A DNA stretch of 64,000 nucleotides from Anisodus tanguticus (taxonomy: Eukaryota > Streptophyta > Magnoliopsida > Solanales > Solanaceae): contig CM067541.1 in NCBI GenBank assembly GCA_034509755.1, positions 26,666,501-26,730,500 of the forward strand, written 5' to 3'. The notes below the pieces were generated by a model, which saw nothing but the letters and a program-made list of their open reading frames with translations, made no database searches and was not told the origin of the DNA. The translations under genes were made by a program, and so were the position numbers. The stretch's first letter is position 1. Each line of letters opens with the position of its first letter. Below are positions 23,719-34,624 of the stretch, piece after piece.

Positions 23719-24641
23719 TGTTGATGTTGGATGGATGTTGTGACAACATCTGGAAATGCTCAGGACAACATCTTATGAAAATAAGAATGTTGCCTGTGAT
23801 GTTGTGACAACATTTCTGACAACATTTCTGTAACGATTTTGCCTATTCTTCCGGCCAAAACAGGTTGTGTTACTGTGAGTAAAAAATGACCTAGGCAAGC
23901 TAACAATGATGCTGTGTTGAAAACGTGGTAAAAGAAACAGTCAAATCTTGGAGAGAAAGCAGCGTGAAGACCAAGTCCAGAACGTTGAGCTTTTGAAGGA
24001 GCAAGAACCGGTCCAAGCTGAAGCCTTCTTTTACTCAGCCTCCACAACCAACTAGTGAGGATTTCAAGGGAAGTTCCACACTATAAATAGAGGGGAACTT
24101 CAGAGTATCGATATCCAGATTTAAAAGAGAAGAATTATCAAGAGAGCTCTCGCATAATCACCTTAGAAACTGGATTAACACACTTGGCCTAAAGTAGTAT
24201 AACAACATATAGTCCCACGTTACTATTGCTGCCCAGATTCTAGATCAAGCTTATATTTCAAGCAATAGTAATGAAGATGTTGTATTTGTATTTTTAGATC
24301 TTTTAACTTTGGTTGAAGTCATCTGCGACTTCACTTTTGTTTGTAATTTCTTTTTCGCATTTATTGTTCAATCTTGCATAAAGAAATTCTTTTTAATTGT
24401 ATATAATTTATACAATTCTTTGGTCATTGACCATCAAGGGATATATTAATATATACCCTTGAAAATATAAACCTTGTGTCTCTTTACTTTTCCACTGCAT
24501 TTACTCTATAAAGGTTTATAATTGTTTTATCACAATGTTGCCTCAGATGTTGACACAACATCCAGAAACTGTTTGAATTGTTCTAGCTGTTACGGTTTTA
24601 TTCTTATATATTCTTGTTTATCCGTAGCTCCGGACCCAACA
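23719..24641 (+). repeat. 3' LTR of the Sirevirus-like element (923 bp)
   Basis: Runs from TGTTGATGTTGG to CGGACCCAACA. Carries the same palindromes as its partner at 23734-23750 and 23799-23813. Relative to the 5' LTR it lacks about 13 bases in the ATGTTG/CAACAT cluster near 24537-24563. Confidence 0.9.
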
Positions 24642-24791
24642 CTTGTGATCTTAAACATATCATATTAGTCCTATAAGAGAATGTCAATAAGGCTAAAAAG
24701 AAAAGTAGGATTAGAAATTATTTGAATATAGAAAGATGCATTTTTAAATATATTTAAAAAGAAATTTCGACATCTTAATTAAAAAGAGGGA

Positions 24792-25095
24792 GTGTTTTAT
24801 AAGACTCGTATATATCTTTTCTTAATGTGAGATTCTGACAAAAAACATAAGAATAATAAAATAGAATGTACACTTCAAATTATTTACAACTCGTTTGGAC
24901 AATATATATATTTGATTGCAGTTGAAAAAACATGTATTTGAAATTGAAATTGTACAAGAATATACGACTGTTGAAACTATGTTTGGACATGAAATTCATC
25001 TGAAAAGAAGGTTATATGTGTGTATAAAAATAATATTTAGTGTATATCTATATATATAATATAATATTTAGTAATTTGGGGTGTTAAATGTTGGG
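24792..25095. other. AT-rich non-coding stretch
   Basis: No gene or recognisable element; AT-rich with TA-repeat patches (about 25035-25070). Confidence 0.5.
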
Positions 25096-25096
25096 G

Positions 25097-25127
25097 CCTA
25101 AAGCAAGTAAGCTTTACTTGCTTTAGG
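25097..25127. repeat. Perfect 14-bp inverted repeat with 3-bp loop
   Basis: Arms CCTAAAGCAAGTAA and TTACTTGCTTTAGG around GCT. It sits close to where gypsy LTR homology begins and could be a leftover terminus; no function is evident. Confidence 0.8.
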
Positions 25128-25969
25128 CTTCAGCCGTCACTGTCTACGGAGCATGTTTTCAAGTGAGTTTTCATGAGGCCTCACTTCAAGCGAGCATAAC
25201 ACCATTATAGGTTGTGAATTTAAAAACACTTATAATATGAAAGTTGTAGCCCTTTGAAATGTATTTTCATCCATATGTGGTGGAGTCCAAACAGACATTT
25301 GTACAAAATGTTATGACCGTTTTATTGAAGTATCACAGAGCAATCCGCAAAACACACATCAGCGGTGCAGAAAGCATTCTGCATCTGCGACGCATTTTAC
25401 TCTGCATTTTTGACCAATTCAGTCCTGAAGCTGCCAACGTTCTATTTCGATATGCCTTAGCATCTGCTGCATCATAATGTAATTTACGGTGCAAATTGAA
25501 CCGCATATCGCATCCGAGTTTATTTAAAATCGCATTTTTCAGTTTTTAAGCCATTCTTCATTCTCCCAAGCCCCAGGACGACGTTCTTCTCCTCTGCTCA
25601 TCCTCATAGCTCAAGGTAATTCATTCCCATGTATTTCAACACATTCATTAACGATTATACATGGATTCTAACTGAAATCCTTTATCTCTAACCTAGGGTT
25701 TTCAAGAAAACCCATCTCAAGGTTCAAAGTTTTGGATTTCTCCTTCAAGATCAGACTTTACAACAAGTTTAGGAGCGCTAAAGTTATATAGGGCTTCTAT
25801 CCACGTGTGTAAATATCATAATTTTCCCCACGCCACGTTTATCCATGAAACACGAAATTCCACAAGCTTAAGATTTTTATTCTATGTTCATGATAACCCT
25901 AACTACATTTATTATTGTATGTCATGTCTATATTACCAATTCGTTAATTGTATTCAGGTATATCATTAC

Positions 25970-26135
25970 TGTAAGAAATATTTCCTTGTTTATTTCATTC
26001 CAAAGTGGTAGTATCTATACTACAATACAAGCATAATCCTAGGCTACAATTACGGTAAGTAATGACTAAAATATACATCTACCATATACAGAATATACAT
26101 AATTATAACTAATTATATTTTCCTGTTCTATTACA
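25970..26135 (-). repeat. 3' LTR of copia 25970-30675 (166 bp)
   Basis: Pairs with 30524-30675; main difference is a 13-15 base insertion near 26007-26020. Confidence 0.85.
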
Positions 26136-26178
26136 CCCCCGCAGTCGAAGCGGGAGGTCAGCGTATGCTGAGACTGTC

Positions 26179-29100
26179 CTAAAAGTATTCAAATAAAACT
26201 AGCGGAAAATCTTTTGTAAAAATATCGGCAATCTGATAGCGTGACGGGACATGTAAGACACATACTTGTCCATGAGAAACCTTTTCGCGAACAAAGTGAA
26301 TATCCAGCTCAATATGTTTAGTGCGTTGATGTTGAACCGGATTCCCTGAGAGATAAATTACACTAACATTATCACAATAAACCAATGTCGCCTTTGAAAC
26401 CGGATAGTGGAGATCCAAAAGAAAGGTTCCGTAGTCATCAAAATTCAGACACCATATTGGCAACTCCTTGATATTCTGCTTCGGCACTGGATCTGGATAA
26501 GGTAGCTTGCCATTTGGAGGACCAAGATATCAAATTGTCACTGAGAAATACATAATAACTAGATGTGGACAGTCTGATGTCCGGACATCCACTCCAATCA
26601 ACATTTGCGTAAGAAATAAAGTGGATATCGAGGATGGATATAAATGCAAGCCATGATCGAGAGTGCCCTGAATTTAGCGCACAATGCGTTTGAGAGCATG
26701 CATGTGATCCTCCATCGGATTATGCATGAATAGATAAACATGTTACACAATATAAGATATGTCAGGCCTCGTGAAAGTAAGATACTGCAGGGCACCTGCA
26801 AGGCTGCGGTAATGTGATGGATCAGCATATGGCTTGCTGAAAGAAACACTCAACTTTGGTTAGTGTTAACTGGAGTGGAAGACGGCTTACACGAGGACAT
26901 GCTGGCTCGCTCAACGATCTCTTCTGCATATTTCTTTTGAGACAAAAATAGACCACTTGCATGACGTGTGACAACTATCCCCAAGAAGTAACTCAGTGGC
27001 CCTAGATCTTTCATTGCAAATTCTGAGCCAAGAAGTGACATGATAGACTTACGAAGAACATCATATGAGACATTCAATATAATATCATACACATACAGAA
27101 GAATGTAAGCTATATAATTACCCTGCCGGTATATGAATAGAGAATGATTAGACATGCTGCTAGAAAGCCCAATATTAGAAACATAATCTACAAACCTCTT
27201 GTACCAGGTCCGATGAGCTTGTTTGAGCCCATACAATACTTTCTTCAGTAGACACACATGATTAGGATAAGTGGGGTCTTTGTACCCCATGAGCTGATAC
27301 ATGTATACAGTTTTATTGAGTTCTTCATACAGGAATGCATTTTCTACATCAAGTTGATGAAGCGACCATGCCTTTGAAAGAGCCAGACTTAGTACCGTGC
27401 GGATTGTGGATGGTTTGACCACCGGAATGAAGGTCTCACCGTAGTATGCACCAACCTGTTGCGTCTTCCCATCACCTACAAGATAGGCTTTATGCCTCTC
27501 AAATGTACCATCAGATTTTTCTTTATGACTAAAAATTCACATAGACCGAATCACATTAACATCAGGGGGATGGGGCACCAAATCCCACGTCCTATTATTA
27601 ATAAGAGCATTATATTCATCATCCATAGCCATTTTCCAATTTGGGTCATTAAGGGCAGACACAGGATTACGGGGAAATAGTGATTTGGTAACATGGGCGT
27701 GAAGACCCTATTTTTTATTTGGCTTAAAAATCTCATGTTGACTACGAGTGACTGACTGTTAGGATGGAATTGGAGTTGGTCCGGGAGTGGAGATGGGTCT
27801 GGGTGGTGGCAGGGATGGACTGCCCGACAGTGGCTGGACCTCCCGGCAGTGAAGACGGACCATGACCCAGCGGATTGCCAAGCGCCTCTCAGTAGTGGGT
27901 TGCCAACGAGAGGCTCGGTTGGGCTGGCAGCCACTAGGCTCGATAAATGGACCGAACTACCAGGAAAAATTGGGCCTGGTTGAGAGGCCAATTTATGGAC
28001 CAAGTACTGGGGCATGCTATCATCAAGAAATTCGTAGGTAGGAGCCACAGGACCATGCAATTTGGCAAAGGGAAAATTTGATTCATCAAAGACCACGTGA
28101 TGACTTACGATAATTTTATTAGATGATAAGTCATAACATTTGTACCCACGATGGTTTGACGGATATCCAAAAAAAAAATGAAGTAGACCGGGGTTGGAGT
28201 TTATTGATGGTAGTAGAGGGAAAAAGATGATAGCATAAGAACCTGAATACCCGTAGATAAGAGTAAGATGAGTCCCTTAGATATAGAGTTTTGAGAGGGG
28301 ATGTATAGGCTAATTGTTTGCTCGAAAGTATGTTAAGGAGATAAGTTGTTATTTGTAATGCATTATGCCAAAATGATGGTGGTATAGAGGCATGGACAAG
28401 TAATGTTTTAACAACGTTGTTAATGGTTTGGATTTTTCTTTTTGCTTTTCCATTTTGAGATTAGGTATGTGGACACGAGATATGAAATGATAAATAATTA
28501 GTTTTGCAAAAATTCCAAAATGGCCCATTATCAAATTCTCTACCATTATCACAATGAATATTTTTAATATCCCGTTCAAATTGAGTACGGATGAAAGCTT
28601 TAAAGGAGAGAATCATGGAAAATTGTGACTTCTTAGACAAAGGAAACGTCCACAACAAATTAGAGTAATCATCCAACAATAGAATATAATATCTATGGCT
28701 CGAAGAGCTCATAACGAGATATGTCCAAATATCACTACGGATAATATCAAAAGGCATAACAGTACAAGAATTAGAAGAAACAAAAGGCAAATTAATATGT
28801 TTTCCAAGAGAACATGAGCAACAAACAGAAGAATTACAAGTTCTAGTACACTTAATAAATTTATTTTGTTTAATGGAGACAAAAACAGGCACTCCCGGAT
28901 GACCCAAACGTCCATGCCATAAAGAAGGAGCTAAAATTGCAAAAGTGGATGGTAACATGGCTTGATGTGTGGTTGTGGTGATTGGATATAGCTCGCCCTG
29001 ACTATCACATCTCATTATACGCATCCCCGTCTATAAATCCTTCACTGAAAACCCAATATGATCAAATTCAACAGAAACCGAATTATCAGTGGTAAATTTT

Positions 29101-29400
29101 CTAATCGAAATTAGTTTTTAATTAATTGAGAAGCATAAAAGACATTATTTAAAGCTAACGGTGGGTTGGGGAGAGATAAGTTTGTATTACCATAACCACG
29201 AATTGGAATTGAATAACCATTTCCGACAATTATACTACGATTATTGCTCAAATTAAAATCAATGAGAGATTACCTTGTGAGGACGTCATATGAGACGTTG
29301 CACCGGTGTCCATGTACCAATTTGCGTCGGGTGGATTAAGTCCATGAGTGTGCATTGCAGCCCCGATGTCGGTAGGGGTCGCCACTGCCGAGTGGACCTG
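26179..29400 (-). pseudogene. Copia pol pseudogene: protease to RNase H
   Basis: Minus-strand order: protease/tether region with WYMDTGATSHMT-like coding near 29330-29280; pre-integrase LWHGRLGHPGVP at about 28935-28900; integrase core with the D of IIRSDIW, LLLDDYS and HCDNGREFDN (28461-29024); a decayed linker; RT from 27422 (HQLDVENAFLYEEL). The RT catalytic motif reads YVYDI rather than YVDDI near 27090, so a catalytic aspartate is lost. RNase H ends at 26179 with QHQRTKHIELDIHFVREKV. Frame breaks separate all parts. Confidence 0.82.
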
Positions 29401-29474
29401 CTGCGACTAACCTAGTAGTGGCCTAAGAATTCCTGCCGCTGAGTGGGCCTGTTGGCTGGACCGTTGCTCCTAGG

Positions 29475-30399
29475 CTACTGGCCTGGGTGTGGGCTTGTCC
29501 CAATTTCTAGAGGGGAATGGGCAGGGAGGCACGACCCAGGACCACTGCCAGGCCCACGGTGCCTGCCCACTACCTCATTGGGCTGGTGGTTGCTACTTGG
29601 TTGACTGTTGCTGCTGGCCGCCTTTGCCACCACCGCAGTTGTCGCTATAGTTCTTTCCTCCATTACCGTTATTTCGTCCCTTTTGGCCACAGTTTGACGG
29701 CGAATTCTCAAATTATGAAAAATTATCATCGGATGGAGTGAAAACCATGGTGGAATTCGACACGGTGGCCATCTTTTTGGTAAAATCTGCTTCTTCTAGG
29801 ATGAGCATAGAACGAGCTTAGTAAAATGGCGGAAGAGGGTTGTTTTGGCGGATGAGCGTACCTACCCCACTATATGTGTTAGTGAGGCCAGCAATCATTT
29901 ATAACACGAGGTGATTGTTAATTATCGGTGCCCCGACGTTCTTGAGTTGGTCAGACAGAACCTTGAGTCGTTGACAATATGCAGACGCATTCAGAAAATC
30001 TGCCATATTAGTGGTGGAGAATTCTTGCTCAAGTTTGATGGCCTGGGAATTCTTATTGTCTTAGAATATGTCACGTAAGCGTTCCCAAGCCTCCATAGCC
30101 GTGGAGTCGGGCTCAAGAATAGTATACAGCAAATCACTTGAAATTATGGCATAAATCCACTGGAGAACTGTCGCATCAAGTGTTAACCATAATTCCCTTT
30201 CATCATCGGTTTTTGGCACCTTATCCTTGCCTTTTTCCGGTGGGATGATGTGATGAATAACCTTGTGTGAGCGACAATGAATTTTGAAAAGCTCCGCCCA
30301 TGTCGCATAATGAACGTTTTCCATCTCAAGAGTGGATATATGAGATTTAATGTTTGAAACTACGAGGGCTAGATTAAAATTTGATTTCGAGTCAGACAT
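29475..30399 (-). pseudogene. Copia gag pseudogene
   Basis: ATG at 30399 opens MSDSKSNFNLALVVSNIK, then the UBN2-type core (MENVHYATWAELFKIHCRSH, HHIIPP, LWLTLDATVLQWIYA) to a break at about 30061. Homology continues in broken frames through the SAYCQRLKVLSDQLKN-like segment (about 29930-29990) and a glycine/asparagine-rich tail near 29480-29720. Confidence 0.8.
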
Positions 30400-30412
30400 G
30401 ACTGACGAAAGT

Positions 30413-30433
30413 GGGGGGGGGGGGGGGGGGGGG
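30413..30433 (+). repeat. 21-base G homopolymer in the copia leader
   Basis: An uninterrupted run of 21 G (C on the coding strand of the element) lies 14 bases upstream of the gag ATG in element sense. Tract length may be inexact in the assembly. Confidence 0.8.
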
Positions 30434-30523
30434 TCGGCATCACAAAGAGAAGGGGGGTCGGTCGACGGTGAAGGAAAAGAGAAGGTATTAGGGTTTAGGA
30501 TCTTTCCCTAGAATCTGATACCA

Positions 30524-30675
30524 TGTAAGAAATATTTTCCTTGATTATTTCATTCCAAATACTACAATACAAGCATAATCCTAGGCTACAATTATGGTAA
30601 GTAATGGCTAAAATATACATCTACCATATACATAATATACATAATTATGACTAATTATATTTTTCTATCCTATCA
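30524..30675 (-). repeat. 5' LTR of copia 25970-30675 (152 bp)
   Basis: TG...CA ended on the minus strand, followed directly by the primer site and flanked outside by ATTAC. Confidence 0.85.
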
Positions 30676-31199
30676 ATTACGATTGTCATGAACCTGTCTG
30701 TAATCCATGTATGATCGTGTTATCTTTTCCATGAGCTCTCAAATATCAGCAAAGAACTCAGATTGTTCCACTCCGGGAATTTTACATGTTTTCATGTCTC
30801 AGGAACTATATACATATATTTACTCAAACCATATTTATAGAATTTATGAGCTTTTATAAACTATATTATGAATCATTTTTTGAAAATCATGGGCGCAGAT
30901 GCCACTTATATTCATGTTCAGTATTTTTGGAAGTAGTAGAGATTTACCAAGAAAGTTCAAATAACCTGAAACTACGTATGCCAGCGTAGAGTAAGGATTG
31001 CTCCGCCCAATTAGGACAATACCTTCAAACTATTGATTGGATCCATTCATGTCATGTCCATGTCTCATACCTCGGCAATGTATGAGATCACTTTGTTTGT
31101 CGGACCAGGTACCAAATTCCACGTACTTACGTGGTGATTTCATGTTGTTGCATCATATTGTTGGAAGTGAGTATTTGGTTTCATTTACTAGTTTGAAGC

Positions 31200-31970
31200 T
31201 TTTGAAGTGAAATAGATTCATGTTAGAGTGCAAGTTCACTATTTATGATGCTGAATAAGTCTTGATTATCTTCTTTTAAGGGAATGATTTTTCCTTTGTT
31301 ATGGTGAATGAGTGATGGTTATGTTGTTTCCGGTGATAGTTATGATTCTTCTTGATGGCGGTCTGTTGGTAGAACAATGGCAGTTAGGGTTTGTGTGAAG
31401 AGAAGATAAAAAGAAAGAGAAGATAGGGAAAAAATAATAAAGGAATGTCTCCAATATCTCTAATTTTGTGAGATTTGTTGGAAATTTTTATATATTTTGT
31501 TATAAATCTATCGTTGATTTTTGGAAGTGTGGTTCTACCATTAAATAGGATAATAAGGGCCCTAATTTTGCATCGCTAGGTAAAAGTCTCCAACGTATGG
31601 CAAAGTAATTAAAAAATAGTCACATGAACTTTAGCAAATTTTCTTGAGTTTGGACTGTTGAAAGTGAAACTCTAAAGCAATATTGTGGACTTCAAAAATT
31701 ATACAAGTCGAATTGTTGCAAGTGAAAGACCGTCGCATGGAGTTCTAACTTGTACAAATTAAACTGCTGCAAGTGAAACTTCAAAATAAGGTTCCAAAAT
31801 TTGAAACTTATACAAATGAAACAATAAGACAATATCTTGGCGTTTGAACAAATTTCAAGAAAATTTCCTGAATTTCAAGGAAAAGTACGTAAACTTGGAG
31901 GAAAAAATTCAAAAGTCTGAACTGAATTTTCCTATTCATCAGTGTGTAGAAGAGGATATTGTAGGGTTTT
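31200..31970. other. Non-coding stretch left of a solo LTR
   Basis: No gene. About 31620-31830 has a loose repeat of the type TACAAGTCGAATTGTTGCAAGTGAAA / TACAAATTAAACTGCTGCAAGTGAAA. This DNA continues on the other side of the solo LTR at 33585. Confidence 0.45.
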
Positions 31971-33584
31971 TGTTGGGTTCAAAACACATAAGTAAGGCAC
32001 AACGGAAGTTTAAAATTTTGTTTCTTACTTACCCCAACAACATTTATGGTATGGTTATACAACAATTAAACTTGTAACATAAAACATAAACTTACAAGTT
32101 TGAATATCTTGAGTCTTTTTCTACTATAAGGTGCACACGTGGTTGCCCTTCCGATTGCAAGCTCCAAGCTTCAATGTATTTCTCTTTCGGAAAGCTAGGA
32201 AATCCGGCAGAGGTTCGAGAGAGTATTTGATTCTAAGTCTCTAAGGCTTAGAATGATTTTCAGAAAATTGGTGTGTGAATAATGAAATGAATGCCACTAT
32301 TTATAGTTGAAAAATAGGTCAAAACTCGATTAGGGTTTGACCTTGGGCCTGGCCCAAATTTCGAGGCAGAGGCGACGTGGCCCTAGGGTATGGATGTCGC
32401 GTCGCTCGACGTGCTCCTGCACTGCGCCGCGGTCCTAGGGTATGGGCGACGCGGCGCTCGACGTGCTCCTGCACTGTCTCGATTTATTTTCCGTGCATTC
32501 TTAATTAAATCAAAAATCCAATTTTGACTTAATTAAAATAATCATTATTCATTAAAATATCTTGATTCCAAATCGAACATTTTAATTACTCTCTCAATAC
32601 ATCCTTAGATCGAAACGGACAATCAACATAGTGTGACCCTACAGGTCTTCTCATATCGATATTAATCAAATTAAGGTCTACACGAAACTCCTAGACGGCG
32701 CCGGAAGACGAACTCAATATGTGAAGTATGTTTACGTGAGTCCAGTAAACTTAACCTTTATGTGGTAAGATAAAATCCTTTCATTCACGACACACCCGAT
32801 CAAGCTTAGGATTTGTCAAGTGTCTATCCAAATGGCTTAATCATTGTATCTCATCTATATTAGTGGACAACTAAATCATATTCTAAATACGTCTATTGTG
32901 TTGGCCAACGACTTAGTCAACCTAATATCACTGAGAATCTGAGTGCTCTCTCGAATATACATCCGAGGAATGAATCCTAATCTTGGCTCAGCTACCACCT
33001 TCAATCCACATCGTAATGTACCCAATACAAGTCGTATATCAACCTATAAGGCATTTGAGCTTAGGACAGGATCAAAGTACATTACTTTGTAGACAAGGCG
33101 CGTATTGACCTCAAGTCTAAGGACTTCTATCTCCCACACGCTGATCATACTTTAGACAAGTATAACAAACAGTATATCAGCAGGGTATACCAATACTTCC
33201 AAAGTATCCATGTGTCCATCACGAGTAGCCATTACTCATAGCAGGTGAGACATACTACATCCTCTAAGGATGTGATGCAAACCACATGTCGACTTATCAC
33301 ATATCATCGATATCCAATTCTCGATGATCATTAGTCGAGGTTATTTAAGAGTTACGCTCTATCATCAATATCTCACTCTATTAATGACAATGTAAGCTCA
33401 AGGGATGCACATTAAAGAATAATTACAAACAATCAAATAATAATCCAATAATTGCAAATGCCAAAATATTAATCTCCATTAATAATAATATGAATGTGTA
33501 TAAAGTACATTTGTTCTATTACAGATTGTCTCTATGACATAAATATACTTTCAGATATATGCAGTAATGGAGGTACGAATTGCA
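31971..33584 (-). mobile_element. Solo LTR, 1,614 bp, TSD GTTTT
   Basis: Begins TGTTGGGTTC and ends GAATTGCA on the plus strand, with a perfect 5-bp duplication GTTTT at 31966-31970 and 33585-33589. No retroviral-type coding is inside. A minus-strand TATA box (CTATAAATAG, near 32300-32310) followed by a leader-like region suggests transcription leftwards; family is not assigned (copia-like CCCAACA end in that sense). Confidence 0.8.
32372..32480. repeat. GC-rich 52-bp tandem repeat inside the solo LTR
   Basis: CCTAGGGTATGG...CTCGACGTGCTCCTGCACTG occurs twice with a period of 52 (CCTAGGG at 32382 and 32434). It is a CpG-rich island in AT-rich surroundings. Confidence 0.85.
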
Positions 33585-33589
33585 GTTTT

Positions 33590-34406
33590 CTCTAATCTTG
33601 TCACGATAAGTTATGTTTAGTTTCTACTTGAAAATGAATTTAAGAAGAAAAAAAGTAGAACAAGCGCCGAAAAATGGATGTCGCTTCATTAAATTGTGTC
33701 AATTTTCAGTTATTTTACAAAAGTGGGTTATATTTCCATCAACAACCCTAAAAGTGGATAGTTGTGAACATCAATATTTATAAATATGAAGAAATTGCAC
33801 GATTTTCCCTTCGAATGGGCTGGTCTTTAATTTTTGCCCTTTAAATAGATTGGTCTTTTATTTTTGCCTTTTAAAATCGAACATATGCCTGACGAGTCAT
33901 AAGTTGTTTAAAAAATCCGACATAACTTGTGAGATATTATGATGCGAAAATATAAAGGAAAAATTAATCTGAGTGTTCATTAGGAAATCTTGTATGTCAT
34001 TTTAGCCCAACTATACACTTTTTAGCCATATGTACTTTTCGGCAAACTATTACCAAAATTTTAGCCGACTTCAATTTTCAATTTCCGATGAAGATGCCGT
34101 TAAGATTACTTAGCAGATCTCATTGTTTCGACACCATCAAACCCATTTTTGCACTCTCATCGTCTCACTCCTCATCACCTTTCTCAGCCACCATAAAAAT
34201 TGGCAACTTCTCTCTATGAATAATCACTGCCATTTCTCCATTTCAAAGGAAATAATCCTATCCTCCAATTATAATTTCAAGCGTATGAGCAAAATTATAA
34301 GCGAGGAATATATATATATATGTATCGTGAGAATGGGGTGGCACCATCGTCCATCACTAATTTTTCTAGTTATCCCATTATTTTCCTTGCAAAATTAGAT
34401 AGAAAA
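33590..34406. other. Non-coding repeat-derived stretch
   Basis: No gene supported. About 33790-34050 (GCACGATTTTCCCTTCGAAT..., TTTAATTTTTGCCCTTTAAA) looks like a dispersed Solanaceae repeat, but I could not define its ends. Confidence 0.35.
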
Positions 34407-34516
34407 TGTCACACCCTAACATCGGTGAGGCGGACATGCACCTAGTGCCTTCCTTATGCGAGCGACCTATCCTGTAGAACTGATAACTTATCGTGTTAAA
34501 CACATCTGCAAACAAG

Positions 34517-34624
<108 letters not shown>

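Larger units (their letters stand above)
15451..24641 (+). mobile_element. Full-length Sirevirus-like Ty1-copia retrotransposon, 9.2 kb, TSD CTTGT
   Basis: LTRs at 15451-16387 and 23719-24641, perfect 5-bp duplication CTTGT at 15446-15450 and 24642-24646, initiator-Met primer site at 16390-16401, polypurine tract at 23705-23717. Between them: gag, protease, integrase, RT, RNase H (copia order) and then an extra ORF region of about 2 kb before the 3' LTR. Extra downstream ORF, repeated polypurine tracts and palindromes are recognised traits of the Sirevirus (SIRE1/Maximus) lineage. By eye the LTRs differ at about 22 sites plus a 13-base indel (roughly 2.5%), mostly transitions, so it is the youngest complete copia here. 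Stops and frameshifts make it defective. Confidence 0.9.
15322..24791. mobile_element. Stowaway-like MITE split by the Sirevirus-like element
   Basis: The flanks of the copia at 15451-24641 join into one MITE. Left part 15322-15450 begins TTCCATCTGTTTTATTTTAT after a TA. Right part 24647-24791 ends AGAGGGAG. Across the junction the sequence matches the interior style of the Stowaway MITEs at 5255 and 49788 (TTAGTTTGAC..., ATCTTGTGATCTTAAA...). The CTTGT at 15446-15450 and 24642-24646 is the duplication made by the copia insertion. Ends are degenerate, so limits are approximate. Confidence 0.65.
25970..30675 (-). mobile_element. Complete short-LTR Ty1-copia, minus strand, TSD ATTAC
   Basis: LTRs are only about 150-165 bp: 30524-30675 (5' in element sense, starts TGATAGGATAG) and 25970-26135 (3'). 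The flanking duplication ATTAC at 25965-25969 and 30676-30680 is perfect. The primer site TGGTATCAGATTC (minus strand, 30511-30523) abuts the 5' LTR, and a GCGGGGGTG-type polypurine tract abuts the 3' LTR at about 26134-26142. Coding order gag-protease-integrase-RT-RNase H. It is a relative of the copia at 35835-41100 (same RNase H ending and similar LTR motifs). Confidence 0.9.
25130..31200 (+). mobile_element. Ty3-gypsy LTR fragment split by a copia
   Basis: Sequence at about 25130-25969 (ATGAAAGTTGTAGCCCTTTG..., GACCGTTTTATTGAAGTATC...) and its continuation from 30676 to about 31200 have the style of a large Solanaceae gypsy LTR. The copia at 25970-30675 interrupts it with a perfect duplication. 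Neither LTR terminus is certain, so both limits are approximate, and the 72-codon frame at 25259-25477 inside it is treated as chance. Confidence 0.5.

Noticed and set aside
25259..25477. 72-codon plus-strand frame
   Set aside because: Lies within gypsy LTR-like sequence and has no known domain.
34123..34398. 91-codon plus-strand frame
   Set aside because: No recognisable domain; biased to His/Ile/Ser; lies in repeat-derived DNA next to a solo LTR.
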